Of a stretch of 64,000 nt of DNA, positions 1 through 13,600 are shown in pieces. How positions within the stretch are numbered: the first letter of the stretch is position 1; each line of letters opens with the position of its first letter. Below the pieces are notes generated by a model. The model saw only the letters and a list, made by a program, of their open reading frames with translations. It ran no database searches and was not told the origin of the DNA. The translations under genes were made by a program, and so were the position numbers. The DNA is from Apus apus (lineage: Eukaryota > Chordata > Aves > Apodiformes > Apodidae): assembly GCF_020740795.1 (NCBI RefSeq), contig NC_067291.1, positions 20,924,780 through 20,988,779 on the forward strand, given 5' to 3'.

Positions 1-3000
1 TGGGGACTGGGGGCACCGGGGCTGTGCTGCTGTGGTGGGGGGGTCTAAATAACCTCTTTTTGGCTTCCCCAGGTCAGGTTTCTGGGAAGGACAGCAGCCA
101 GTGCCTGCAGGGAACCTTGACAGTTTGACATGAAGGAAGCATCTCTACAGTGGAACAAGGCAGAGGTGTGCAAGCTGCAGATGGTGAGTTGTTGAAGCAG
201 GTTTGAGCAGCAGGTCTGCACCTTCCAGCTGGGACAAAGCTTCATCCAGCACAGAGGGCAGCTCCTCCTTCCCTAAGGACCCTGGTCTAGGGGTGAGCAA
301 TTGTCTGTCCTTCCCAGCTGCAGCCCTGCAGGTACACAGGGAAGGGCCAGGGAATTCCAGGAGCCCTCTCCTGTGCACGGGGGAGTTGTACTCTCATTCA
401 GAAGAGGAAAATAGCAGAAGACAGGCAGGATTCTTCAGAGCTGCCCAAATTAATGTATTTTTTTATACTTCCTTCAGTCTCCCTGTGGTAAATCTGAAAG
501 CCTGGGAGGACCTTGTTACCCTCTTTTCACAGCCAGCTTTCCCTCTGCTCTGACCTCCTGCAAGCTTTTGCTTTTAACTGAAGAGCTCCCTCTTATCACA
601 GTGTGTCACTCCTGAAATGCCCACTGATTTTCTTCACACCTTTCAGCATCAGTAGGATGTGAGAGACATAACTGCCCCTGGCTAGGAGGAGGCTGCTGGA
701 GAAAGGTTACCCTGTTCCTGCCTCCCCATTCCTCCTACAAAAATATGCATCAACACCAGAGGTCCCATGTTTTGCAAGTGCATCACACCCACTCCTTGTA
801 TGCCTGGGAGATACCAACACAGCACCTCAGAAAAGCCTCCAACAGCTCAAGGGTGCCAGACTTAATAGCTGAGCCACAGACACACAGTTGTGTTATTTGC
901 ATTAATAGGACTTTGACAACTCTGTGAAGCTTCAGCTCAGAGCAAGCTGCCAACAGTGCAGGATCCCTAAAGGAGACAAGGGCATTTCCTCTAAGCAGAA
1001 GACAACATTAATATCACTGTTGGAGAATTCAGCTGATGCTGGAACTCGTAGTTCCTGTAGGATCAGCTTTTAAAGGCCTTGCACCATCACCTGCACTTTA
1101 CATTGCATTTCTGCAGCCAAACACTTCCCCTTGCAACCCACTGCCAGAGCTTCAAGTCTCCTGCCCATCCAGCAGCAAGTGACTGTTGTTCTAGCTCCCT
1201 GGTGTCTGTGGGACAGAGGATCAGCTCCCTCTTGCCCAGCACACCCTCCCCTGCTCCATTTCTCTCCATACATCTGCTCCTCAGATTTCTCACCCATCAG
1301 AAGGCATCATGAATGATGAATGCAGACCCTGCTGCAGACATGGGGCAGTTTGTGCCCTGCAGGGCTGCTGCTGGTGGAGAGGAGCTCTGTGCCTCATCTG
1401 GCAGCACCACCAGCCCAGGACACATCCCCACATGGAGGAGCTTGCCAGCTTTGTGCCCCAACCCTCCCCCAGCCCGGCAAGACCGAGATGCTTTGGAGCT
1501 GCCCTCACCCATGTCAGCAGAACTGGGCAGCCCTCACGTGCAGCATCTCAGCAGCATCTCAGCATCCTCAGCAGCAGCAGACAGTCCTGAGCAATTTTCA
1601 ATTCAGATATGAAATATAAAAGGGCAGAAGTGCACAGACTTCCCTGCCTCACTGAAACTGAAGACTTCAGTATTTCTCTGTGTTACCAGGTAAAGCTCAG
1701 CTGAGGCTTCCCTGTTTCCCAGCCTCACCACCCTGGCAGCCATGCTGCATACTCCCTCTAAACAAGCCAACGCTGTCCTGCTCCAGGAGATGCAGGCTGC
1801 CAGCTTCCTAAATACAACTTGACAGGTCTCCTGATAGCTCCTGACCCACCCACTACCAGCACAGATCAGCATGTTCACAGGTTCAGCTCACAGCACAGAT
1901 TACACAGAAGCACTCGGGGCAGGAAAGGCCCCACTGCCTCTTTATTCATTCTTGAGCTAAAATTAAAGGTTTCCAAAATTGGGATGCAACTCACAGGAGC
2001 AACTCACTCTCAGCCAGCTCTCTCCTTGCTGTAGCTTTCAAGCCTAGAGGACAATGTTCTCTCTGATTCTAGGCCATGCACTGGTAGCTTTAGTATCATT
2101 CCTCACCGCCCATTCCGCCAGTTCCAGTACATTCCTGTAACAGCTCATCAGCTGGAATTTATTCCAGTTGTATAATTTCAAGTCAGGCCCATAAATACTT
2201 AATGGATATTTCTCAATCCATTTCTTTTAAAAACCTGACCATTATTCTTGCCTGCAGCAAGTACTCCTAAGTCCTTGGCCTCCCACACACAAACAAAGCA
2301 GCCTTGGCCATTTCCCCCCCAGCTCGAGCCATTTTCCTGCTCTGTAAGAGTTCTGTTCCCATATCCCACCACCAGCTTATTTTTTTTCCAAATTACTATT
2401 CCTACTTTTTCCTAGTGAATTTCTCACTGACAAAGAGATCTACTTTCACTCTCCCATCCCTGCTTCCCTCAAAAAACCCTTCTCTACTTCTTTCAAAGGA
2501 ATCTGCAAGTGCGAACACATCTGCACTGTCCGATCGCCACCTTTCTTCATCCCTGTGATGTTTAGGGACAATGTTTTGGGGTTTATTTTAAACCAAAGGC
2601 ACAAGTGTTCCCCTCCACCAAGCCCCTTTGTGCTTGAAGACAGAGAGTCACTCGTCCAAGTCTGTCCTGACCAGGTCACATTCCACCTTCACTTGATCTA
2701 TACTCAACATTCCTAGTTTGCCCATCGGGACGCATCTCGACCTTTAACAGGACTTAAACCCTTGGCAAGACAAGATGCCAACTGCACCCAAAGTCATTTT
2801 TATACTACACCTGACCCTCAAAATATGAGGAGTCTTTAAAAAAAATCCCACCTTACTTTCAAACATCCCCATTAGATTATAAATCTCTACCCCGATGCCC
2901 TGCTGAGAATTTGTACAGCCTTCTCCATTGCATTCTCAGGAGCACACAAGCAAAATCCCCAACACTTAATGAAGTGTAAAACTAATTATTATGAAATAAA

Positions 3001-5779
3001 GCTAGCTGTTCACAAAGTGGAAAAACATCACATTTTCACGTCCTATTTTCCTTTAAAATGTATTCCCTTCCCATCATCTAGCATACTTTGCAAATGTAAA
3101 AATAACTACTCCTCACAGCAGAGTGCTGGCTCCAAGGCTACCAGTCCAACAATAAAAAGCTTCACAACTTAATGGCTCTTAAATGCTCAACATCTTTTTC
3201 ACTTAATGTAAAACCCATCTGATCTAATGGCTGTGACTGAATTATATGTATGTTTTTTCTATTAAAAGTTAATTTTCTGAGTTGGCAGAGCAACACAAGC
3301 ATTAGATTAAAAAAAGCAGTAATCTCCATAAGTTTTCCAGGGTTCAGAGATATTTCCAAGTCAGCTACTCAAAACAAAAAAGAGAAGTCACAAATCCACT
3401 TTAAAAAGTGCTGTTTCATAATAGGAACATGGTGCCAACAATCAATTAGAAGCCACATTGCCTTATTAATGTTGCTTTACTGTTTCATGGACCTGATCAC
3501 AAGACACCTCTTGCAAAGCCCCCCTCACGCCTCTGAGGTGCATCTCACTTACATTTGACATTTGTGACCTCCCAGCCCTTCCTTTCGTTTCTCAGCCGTG
3601 TTTGTCCATGAACGCATCAATATTGGAGGCTTCCTTATTGGGCAGGTGAAACCTCCTGCTTGATTGTTCCAAGCACGTGGATTATCACTGCCATGGGAAC
3701 TTCACTGCCATGTGGACACAGCCCAGGTTTTCGCTTCACCTTCACGAGTCAAGTGAGCCAAAACAAGCCCTTGCATGCAGCACTGCCAAGGGACTTGTTC
3801 ACTCAGTTTGAGACTGGAGACATCCCCATTTGTGCAGCATTTAAACAATCCACACCTATTAACACTGAAAACATGAAGCTTGTCTTGTATGCTCTGATTT
3901 TTTAGTCTCACCCACACCAAGGTGACAAGGGCCTGAGCCAGCACGTGTTCCATGAGACACTCATTACAGATTTAGTCTCTCATTTCTCTGCCATTCTTTA
4001 TCTTGCATTGATTTCTGAAGTAGGACTTTCTTCCCAGGTAAGCAGTTTAAAGTCCAGGCAGGACTTCCTTCCCCAGCACAACCCTGCTGTTAAGAGCAGT
4101 GCTATGCAAAGGGCAAAGTGGCTGCAGGTAAAAATCCCCAGGTGCCTCCTGACACCAGGCTGGCAGGAGCTCTGTGGCACAGCTCCTCAGAAGCAGCTCC
4201 TTTCTGATCTGCAAGGGAAACGTTACCCCAGGAGATCTGCAGTGGGGCTTGGGGGCTTTCCTTCCACCCACACACACGCAGAAGGAGCAGTTCCTCAACT
4301 TAATCATCTCCTTTCTAGGATATTAACAGGAGATACAGAGGAGTACCAAGGAAACATTTTTAAAAAGCAAAAGAGCATAACCAAAATATTCACACAACTT
4401 CCCACTCCCAGGTACCAATCCGTATTTCACAGGAAAATGGTAATTTTAGTTATTACTTAAAAAACCAAACCACTTCTTGCCACAGATGAGGCCAGCAATG
4501 GTATTCATGCTTTAAGTAACATGACACTGGGTTGAAGTTGCAAAGTCATTAAGACACGGAGAAACCTCAGCTCTGTGCCACTTTAATTCAGCTCTGGGCA
4601 GCAGTTCCAACAATCAAGTCTCAAAATAAGGCACCTGAAGTGTACAGACTCAGCATTGCCAGGTTCTAGCATGGATCAGGGAGTGGAGTAAGTGAGAATT
4701 CTCCCCTAGCAGCTTGCTTTTGGAGATGTTCTAAGTTGCTGTTTCAGTACCATGTTCTTCCTCTCCCTTAAAACAAAGATGGCAAAACCAAAATATTCTA
4801 GCAGAAAGAAATGCCTTTGTCTACTAAAAAATAAGAGGATGTATATTAAAAACAAATTAATCAAAAAAGCTTTTCAACAACCAGCCTCACTCTGCAGAAC
4901 AAAAAAGGCTGGAGCTCAAAATACCCACAGAGCACAGCTGAGAACACAGAAGGTACCAGGGAGTGAGCAGCACTCCTGGATACCCTGGGGAGAGGCTGGC
5001 TCTGACAGACCCTGCCTGCTGGCAGGGGAAGGCTTTAGACACAGATCTGGAAACAGTTCCACCCAAGTGCCAGTTCCTCTTCAGAAACACCTCCAACCCA
5101 CGGATGCTCATAACTTTTTCCCTCCCAAGGTCAAGTTAGAGATTTACAAGAACCCTTGAGAGAGCTCCTGCTTACTCAGAACACAAGAAACTCCTTCAAA
5201 GATCCAAGGAATAAAGCACTGCTCCAGTCACTGTTTGAATACAGTGAAGTTTCACCTCATGTTCATCCCCTGGCAACTTCACCACCTCAGTCCTTTTCAC
5301 GTCCCACTGGCTGGATGAGACAATCCAAACGACCACAAATAAATTAAGCTCCTGGTGAAAGCAGAGAGTCCTTCATCCTCAGCTCACACCAAATGAACAG
5401 ACTTTGGCCATGCTAAGAAATGACTCTGCAAAGTCTGCTTAGCATGAAATTAGGTAGCAGGGTCAGTTATTAAGTGAATTAATTCCATTAACAGTAGCAG
5501 TGAGGCTTGGCTGGCTCACTCCCAAACCTAGTGACAGAGGTGGCAGCCAGCTTGCCCTGAAGAACTGGCACAAGCTTTGAGTCCCCAGCAATAAAACCCA
5601 AATTTTACCAACCATAAACTCTGGAAGCAGATAGAAAAGCCCAGTAATCCCAGTGGACATCTGAAAACCAGGTGTTACCTGGTGTTTCAGAGCATTCAAG
5701 TCAGTTCAGTGTCCTTCACTACCCAGGCTGTTTCACCAAACCATTGACATTCCTTTACCTTTTTACAGAATTGACCACT
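1..5779. other. Intergenic sequence downstream of UACA
   Basis: No exon, RNA gene or clear repeat family could be recognised. Open frames are short and show no protein-family motif. The first 1.6 kb is moderately GC-rich and the remainder AT-rich. It could contain distal 3' UTR of UACA or of a gene beyond the left edge, but nothing shows this. Confidence 0.5.
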
Positions 5780-7531
5780 ACAATAAAAAGAAGAAAACAT
5801 TTTTATTGCTAATATAATATGGGAGAAATTTAGAAAAACATACATAGAGCTCCCCCAGTTAGGAAACATACAATATCAAAATATGCCAGAGTTAGTATAT
5901 CAAAACAGTTTCTCTCTAAGAGTTTCAAGTAATGCAATCATAAAAGAATTTGGCTAAAAAGTAATATATACTGAGATGTTTTCTGTAATAGTCCTCTAAG
6001 AAATTAAAGGAAAGCAGCAGTAGATCTGTTGAACTACAGACATATTTAGTAAATATATTAGGTGTATTTATATAATAAAAACTGCTCTGCATAATCATCA
6101 CTGTTCATATCCTCCTCTACGTGGCAGCTCAATTCTACAACAAGACTCTGCCCAAAAAGGGAAAAGAAGGAAACAAACATAATAGTCCTAACAAAAAGAG
6201 CCCCCAGGCTGCAAGCTCAGCTAACAGGAAGCACAGAACTCTGCACTCTGCCTCAAGCCCTTCTTTTTCAGGAAGATGGAAGAGGGAGGTGGTTCTGCAC
6301 CAGGATGCCAGATTCCTGCTTGTCACAAGCAAGTGCTCCCAACCAAGTGGGCTGAAGTGAACAAGGTGCTGGCAGCACTTCCCCTGCTTGCTCTGCTGGA
6401 ACAGCCACGTGCACCTGGCTCCCTGTTCAGCTGCTTCCTTTGAACAGTGCCGAGTTTCATGGTTCACTTCATAAAACTTGCTTATGGGAACATCATCCTT
6501 CAGTTAAAAATTAAGCCCTGTCTTTTTTAATAGGTAGATTCCAAGTAAATAAAAATTCTCAGTTCATTGACCCTCACTATTTGCATCTTCCCCATAAATA
6601 AGATCACAGCCCATAATTTACAGTTAAGAAAATACCCGAAGTTTCCAGGAGATAGTGTTTGAAAATCCAATCCCTGAATTATCTCGTATGCAGCTTAATG
6701 AGCTCCTCAGCCTGCACTCATATTGGGCCTAATGAAGAATGAAATTAGACAGAAGCAGGACTAGTGCACTGAGATCAAAATGCTGCTCTGCAAACCATGA
6801 CACTCCAGCCCCTGTTTTAGCCTCCAGTGATCAATATTGCAAACTACTCCTGAAAAACCTGGGGGAAGAGAGAAGGGGGGGGCAAGCACAAGGGTTAGTG
6901 TTTTGCTGGAAAACCTGAATTGTACAAGTCTTGCCAAAAGCAAAGGCACTACATTTTAAGCTTTATTTAAATAAAGTCTGTAACCTGGCCAGCCAAGTTA
7001 CAACACACACCCAAACAGTTCATCTGCCTCTGCAGCCAACTTCCTGAGCACACTGTGGTGTCCTGATCAGCTTATGTGACTAAACAGCCACTTTCTCTTA
7101 ATCACTAAAGGAGATAATACAGCTACAATACTTAGCCAAGCTCATTTGAACACAGTTTATTTTTAGCCATACCATGAGAGTTCAAGTTCTAGGACAAACT
7201 GGAGTTTCCTTGCTTTAATAAGTGGTCAATCAGACATTAAAATAATCTCACTACTATGTCATCATTTTGACAGTCAGCTTGTTACCATTTCAAAAGACGT
7301 TCTACATCTTTTATTCAGCTAATGAAAAAAGTACCAGATCTGAAACTTAGCAACCCTATCTTACTGTTTTACAAGAAAAAAATATTTCAGCTTTCTAAGT
7401 CATTTCCTATTTGGAGGTTCTAACAGCAGCTGTATCACCAGCACTGTATACATCTCATGCAGGTCTCACTAGTGTAACCACAGCTCTCCTACAGGGTGCA
7501 GCAGCCTTCAAGAGCAATGGCACTAAGCAGG
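5780..7531 (-). other. UACA: Probable UACA 3' UTR
   Basis: AT-rich sequence without open reading frames follows the stop codon. Minus-strand AATAAA signals occur at 7315-7310, 7161-7156, 6967-6962 and 5807-5802. I favour the last as the main end, because the AT-rich block at 5.76-6.12 kb looks like a typical long 3' UTR end and the total length (about 1.75 kb) is plausible for this gene. The choice is inference; RNA 3' ends would settle it. Confidence 0.4.
5802..5807 (-). terminator. UACA: Candidate distal polyadenylation signal of UACA
   Basis: TTTATT on the plus strand reads AATAAA on the minus strand, within AGCAATAAAAATG. It is the most distal of the candidates noted downstream of UACA. 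Proximal alternatives lie near 6.96, 7.16 and 7.31 kb. Confidence 0.4.
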
Positions 7532-7603
7532 TCAGCAAACAAGCCCCTGTCTCATCCGAATGATCTGCAGCAAAGCAGCTTGGACATCTTCATCCATGTG
7601 ACC
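7532..7603 (-). CDS. UACA: UACA coding exon 19 (last coding exon and stop)
   Basis: Acceptor TGCCCTAG is followed by GGT CAC ATG GAT. It encodes [18 protein letters not shown], then QGLVC and TGA at 7534-7532. The C-terminus matches UACA exactly in its last residues. Confidence 0.96.
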   Translation of the reverse strand, partial: GHMDEDVQAALLQIIRMRQGLVC

Positions 7604-10600
7604 CTAGGGCAAGCAAACACTTGGTTAAAAGAATAATTAAAAATCCCATAGAGTGTCAGCCATCCATCACTAACATTAAGAGATTCTTCCAAATTACTCA
7701 AAGGTCTCAACTTGTTGTATTTTCACCTCTCTGGGAAAATCTGAAATACTGTTTTTCCTTCTCCTGAGAGAAAGGAGGGTTGAGGAAGGACTTTGGACAA
7801 GGGGTTGTAGTGGGAGTACAAAGGGTGAAGGATTAAAGCTGGAGGAGAGGAGATTTAGGTTAGAAATTGAGAGGAAATTCCTTAGTGTGAGGGTGATGAG
7901 ACCCTCGCCCAGGTTGCCCAGGGAAGCTGTGGCTGCCCCATCCCTGGCAGTGTTGAAGGGCAGGTTGGATGGGGCTTGGAGCAGCCTGGGCTGGTGGGAG
8001 GTGTCCCTGCCCACGCAGGGGGTGGGACTGGATGGTCTTTAAGGTCCCTCCAACCCAAACCACCCCATGATCTATGAGGGTCTGCCTCTCTGACACAGCA
8101 GTTTCCTTTATGAGAGTATGATGGGGAAAAAAATTCCTGCTCCTGTCCTCTGGCCTCCACAGCCCAAGGCTGCAGTAACAGTTCCTCCTCTGCACCATTA
8201 GGTATCTGAAGTCACAAGACCTGAATTAGCTGATCAGCTCCTTGTTCAGGGAGAGCCAGAGGATAATTAAGTGCATTAAGCTTCCAACTTCTACTGGATT
8301 TCTCTCCAGCACTACCTGGGATGCAGAATTACTGATGTGTTCCCATCACCCCTGAAAGCAGGGTGTTGTCACACACGGTTACATGCAGACACATGGTGAT
8401 CAGATGGCACAACAGCTTTTTTGTCCATTCTAAATTAAAAGCCTCAACATGAAAACAGGCACCTGGTACTAGTTTCAAATTTGAGGATCTCCTCAGTCAG
8501 AAACACATCTCAAGAATCCCTACACTGAAGTGAGAGTAAACCAACCTGAACTTGAGACATTCCTACCTGTACAGCACTGAGAAGATGTGTCCGATAAACT
8601 GAAACCACCTCTTGATGCTGCCTCTTAGCATCCTGTAGAAAGAGAAGAGGAGGTCAAGTCATCACATTTTTCATATTTACCCCTGCCCTCTTTGCCCAGC
8701 GCTGGGGGCTTGGTGTTGTGCCCTCAGAGTAGCCAAAGCAGGATTTCAAGGTTCCATGCAGCCATATCCCCTCCATTAATCAAGGAAAATGTCACTGCTT
8801 CATTTTTGCTTTGCCAACAGTAAGCAATGAAACTTTGCTGAAAGGTTCTCAGAGACTGGCTGATCCAGTGTGTGTCAGCCTGGATGTCAGGCTGGGATGA
8901 AAGACCTGATCCATCAATAGCATTACCTTGGTGTAAAACCACCCTACTTAGGACCACTTTGCCTTCTAAGGGTCATCCCTGCAAATACCACTGCAGATGT
9001 ATCCTACTTCTGCACAGACTTAGAAGTAACTAGCTGCTCACACAGGCAGCTGGATGATGAGCCTTACTGAAGTCACAGGGGCCACAAACCTGTTTGTGCA
9101 CAAAGTCACAGAACTCACCACCAAGTGTTCCCCTTTGCTGTCAGTACTTAATGATAAGCAACACACTTCACTGTGTTTGCAGACAAGGGAACACAAAGTC
9201 AAACCATTAAGCAAGGACCACCCCCCCTCTTTCCAACTGAGAAAACACACAGCTGGCAGGTTTTGCAAGAAAAAAATGAAGCTGGAAGTTGTGTACAGAA
9301 ACACTCTTGGCATGAACTGTACCAGCAGATCTCCTAAGAACATTCTCTCTAAATTGCCGTGTCCTTTTCATCTGGAAAAGTTCCCAAACACTGCAACTCT
9401 AACGTGCAGAAGGCAGACCAATTTAAAGCAGCAAGTAGTCAGGGGCGGGGAGGGGAAATAATTCACTAGTATTCTACTTTTGCCAACTCAGCCCCCGTGC
9501 TCCAGTGACCACGGGCACGTTTCCTTGTCTGTACAGGAGGCTGAGCAATGCTGCCACCCTCCAGCCCCCACCTGCACAGTTACTTACAGCCAGCTGCTGC
9601 TGCAGGGTTTTCACTTGGTTCTGGAGCATTTCAACCTGCTGGCTCTGCCTCTTGGAGGGGACCCCAGAGGTGTAGGTGAGCTGAGACAAGCCATTAAGAG
9701 CTTGTTTTAACCGCTCCACATCATTCAGCAGCTCCGTTATCTTCAAAGAAAGCACACACAGCATCACTGAAGGGTGGCTTCCTGACTGAAAAATAATGTT
9801 CTTTAACAATTTTTTTTTCAAGTCTGATGTAGAACAGCAAGCACTGAAGGGTCTGTGTCCCAGCTTGTCATCATACTGGCCAAGAGACTGAGACCCTGGC
9901 CCAGGTTGCCCAGGGAAGCTGTGGCTGCCCCATCCCTGGCAGTGTTGAAGGGCAGGTTGGATGGGGCTTGGAGCAGCCTGGGCTGGTGGGAGGTGTCCCT
10001 GCCCATGCAGGGGGTGGGACTGGATGGTCTTTAAGGTCCCTCCCACCTAAACCATTCTATGATCCTATGACATGCTGACACTGTTCACATTCTGCTGCCC
10101 AGCACTGAAGTGTGAGGTGTGGAGGATTGAACCCTGGAGCCAGGGACAGAAATTACCTCTACTCTGGAGATATTCTTGCTCTGATTTCTAGAAAGAACAA
10201 AGACCAGAGGCAAGATGGGGATACTAAACAAATACAGCTCCAGTGGAAGAATGAGCTTATACCCCAGAAGTCTGAAACTCAGCTTGGAAGTTTCAGAGTT
10301 CAACTACTACATGTAATGGCTGAAACATATGAGAAATTAGAAGAACTTGGTATAATGCCCCCCAAAGCAGGACTTCAGCTTAGCAGAACTGGGCACCTAA
10401 TGCTCAGTACACAAAGTCCTGCTTGATACCTGAGTAGATGTGTTTGAAGTCCAGTTGCTCCCCAATAAAAGGAAGACATCAAGAGCAGTAACTGACACAT
10501 CCTACCTTGTTATCCTTGGCTTCCACCTGCTCTGCAGATTCCTGTATTCTCTTCTGCAAATCAATAATTGTTGTCAAGGATTTATCACACCTTTCTTTCT

Positions 10601-13600
10601 GGTCTTTAATTTCTTGCTCAATACTGCAGCTCCGTAACTGAAGCAGCTCCTTTTCATCCTTTAAGGAAAGCTCACTCCTCTTGGCCTGCACGGCCTCCTC
10701 GCAGGCTGCCTCGTACTTCCTGTGCATCTCCGACAAGTTCTCAGCTATGCAGCTAATCTGAGCCTCCAGAGTAGTCTTCATGGATATGTATTCTGACACG
10801 TCAACCACTTCTTTGCTCTCCAGGTCAGTCACAGCTTGTTGGGCAAGCTGGACCTCAGACTGCAGCTTCGAGATCTCCTCACTTTTAACCCGGTTTTCTT
10901 CTTCCTTTTCTTTCAAGCTGGTTTTGGTTGCTGCAATTTCTCCTTCCAGCATTTCCTTCATTTGTCTGTATTCCACCAAAGGTACCGAAGACTTTTTTAG
11001 GTCTGACAGTTCCTGCTGTAGTTCTCCTACTTTTAGTGTTTCTTTATCATAGCATTCCTTCTTACTCCTGAGGGCTTCCTTCAGGTCCTCCACGGTGTGA
11101 CCAAGAGCCTTCTTCAGGGCTTCCATCTGCTCTCCTGAGAGATGCTGAGCCTGCACAGCCTGGGGCTGCTCCGTGCTCTCCTGCAGCTCTTCCTTCTCTC
11201 CTTTTGCACCCATGTATTTCTGCAGCAATTCTCTCAACTGCTTATTCAGCTCCTCCATTTTGCTTGTGAACATTTTTTCCACCTCACGGGACTTCTCAGC
11301 AAGGACATAGTTCTGCTGCAAGTCATTCTGGATGGACAAGACTCCACTCCTGAGCTTTTCATTCTCCTGTTTGCACTTCTTGTTTTCCTCCTCACTCGCT
11401 CTGCACTTCTGCATCTGTTCCTGCAACTGTGCCTTCAGTCCTTTCACTGTGGCTTCAAAGCTTTGTTCTCTGTCTGCAAAGGAGGCAACTGGGGCATATT
11501 TTGACTTGATGCATTCCTGAATCGTGTCGAGTTCCTTCTTTTGGGCTTCTATTTCTGCATGCAACTGTACAATTTCTTCTTGACCCCTCTTGTATTCCTC
11601 CATAACCCCAACATTGCTCTCCTGGAGTCCTTGCATGCTTTTCTTTAAAGCAGTCACTGTAGTTTCATGATCTTTTAAGCTTATACACTCAGTTTGTAAC
11701 TGATCCTGTAAGACTTTAACCTTATTTTTCAAAGTTCCATTTTCTTCGTTTACCCTCATGAATTCTTGCTTTATGGCTTCAGTTTTTTCCTTCAGCTCTG
11801 ACAGTTCCCTGGTCGTCTTTTCCAGTGTGTTATTCAAGACTGTTTTAACCTCCTCATGGGTTGTAGCCAACACATACTGATCCCTGAGAGTCTCTCTTAT
11901 GGCTGCATTTTCAGAAACTAGTTTGCACACTTCTGCTTGTTCATCATCATACTTTTTCTGAAGCTCAATAAGCTGCTTTTCAAGTTCAATGCCATTAGAT
12001 TTTAAAGCTTCCACTTCTTTTTTGTGCTGTTCTGGAGTCAGGTACACAGCTTGGAAGTGGCTGATACTCTCACTTAAGCTGTCTTTCTCCACCAGCAACT
12101 TTTCAGCTTCTGCTTTGCTTTCATTGTACTTCTTTGTTATTTCAAAAAGCTTTCTGGTCAGGTTACTAACAGTCAGATCATTTGTTTTCTTTAACTCTTC
12201 GTGAATTTTTAAAGGCACATTCTGGTTTTTAATTTCAGTTTTTAGCACTTGGGCTTGCTGCTTAAGCATCTTGTTATCAACCTGCAATCTTTCAAGTTCC
12301 TTCTGCAGAGTCTGATTCTTCTGTAATAGTTCAGAAACAGTCTTCCCAAGTTCCTCACTTTTTTGCTCAAACCCACTCCTCATCTGTTCATGGTCTTCTG
12401 GCTTCACATGCTGAGCAAGTTTAGCTTTCTGACTCTCAGATTCCCTCTTTAAAAGCAGGATCTCTGCCTGCAGTTTCTCATGCTCTCTTTCCATCTCTGC
12501 TAACTTCCTTGCTTTCTCACTCACTTGGTTTGATAACAAACTCTTCATGTTTTCAAACTGCTCTGAAGGCACAGAGTGGGCCAACTTTGCTGCTGTTTCT
12601 TCCAGCTGCCCTTCTAACTCCATGACGTTTCTCCCCCTTTTATCTCGTTCCATCTCCAACTTTGCAAGTTCCTTCTGCAACCTTTTGTTTTCCTCCACCA
12701 GCCTTCCTTCATCTCGCTTAAACTCTGCCACCAGCAATTCATTCTGCTTAATCTGGTTCCTTAGCTTTCCCACTTCAGCAGAGGCTCCTTCATACTTTGT
12801 TTTCATCTCCTTCAGCTGATCCCTCAGCTCCTCTGTCAGCTTACTGTTTCCTGAAGCAGCTTCATTAGCCAGGTGATCTTTCAGAGCAAGAAAGTGGGTC
12901 TGCATTTGCTTGACTTTGCCTTCAGAGTCAAACATTCTTTTCTGTACATCTTTCAAAGCATCTTCCAGTTGTTTTATCTGCCCATCAGATTCTGCCTTGG
13001 TTCTGTCACACTCTGCTGCCAAAGCTTTGCATTCAGAGGCCTTATGAGACAGTTCCCTCTGCAGTTTGCTAATTTCTTCTTTTGCTGCACCATAGCAGGC
13101 CCTCATGCTGTCAAGTTCTCTCTTTAAAGTTTCCCTCTCTGAACTGGATGATTGGTTAGGCAGGGAGAGCTCCAGGGGTCTCAGCATAGACCTGGACTGA
13201 AGATAAATTGGCACAGAAACAGATCCATGTTTACAGGTTTGACAAGTCAGACATGAGCTGTCACACAGATCCCTGTCTTGGACCAACACTGAGGTTATAT
13301 GAGCATAACATTTGTCCAAGACTTTTTCCTTAGAAACACACTAACCCATCCTTGGCCCCATGACAGAACACAAGTATCTCAGCTTGTAATAGTAAAGACC
13401 TTGAACACAGCTCTCGCTGCTGCCTGCCACCCACCAGGCCCTACTGACAGTAAAGTGCAGGTACAGGACAACCACTTCATTTCCCTTGTTATTCATACTT
13501 GATCATTCACCTGCTAGAAGAAACTGAATTTATTAAGAGATTTCCCCTGTCTCTCAAGCACGTGAATGTAATTTTAAAGGGAATCAGAACAGAGTACATC

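Noticed and set aside
7694-8198. Short open frames with similar sequences repeated at 9.5-10.0 and 40.3-40.8 kb
   Set aside because: They are translations of CR1 tails (recurrent [20 protein letters not shown] peptide), not a gene family.
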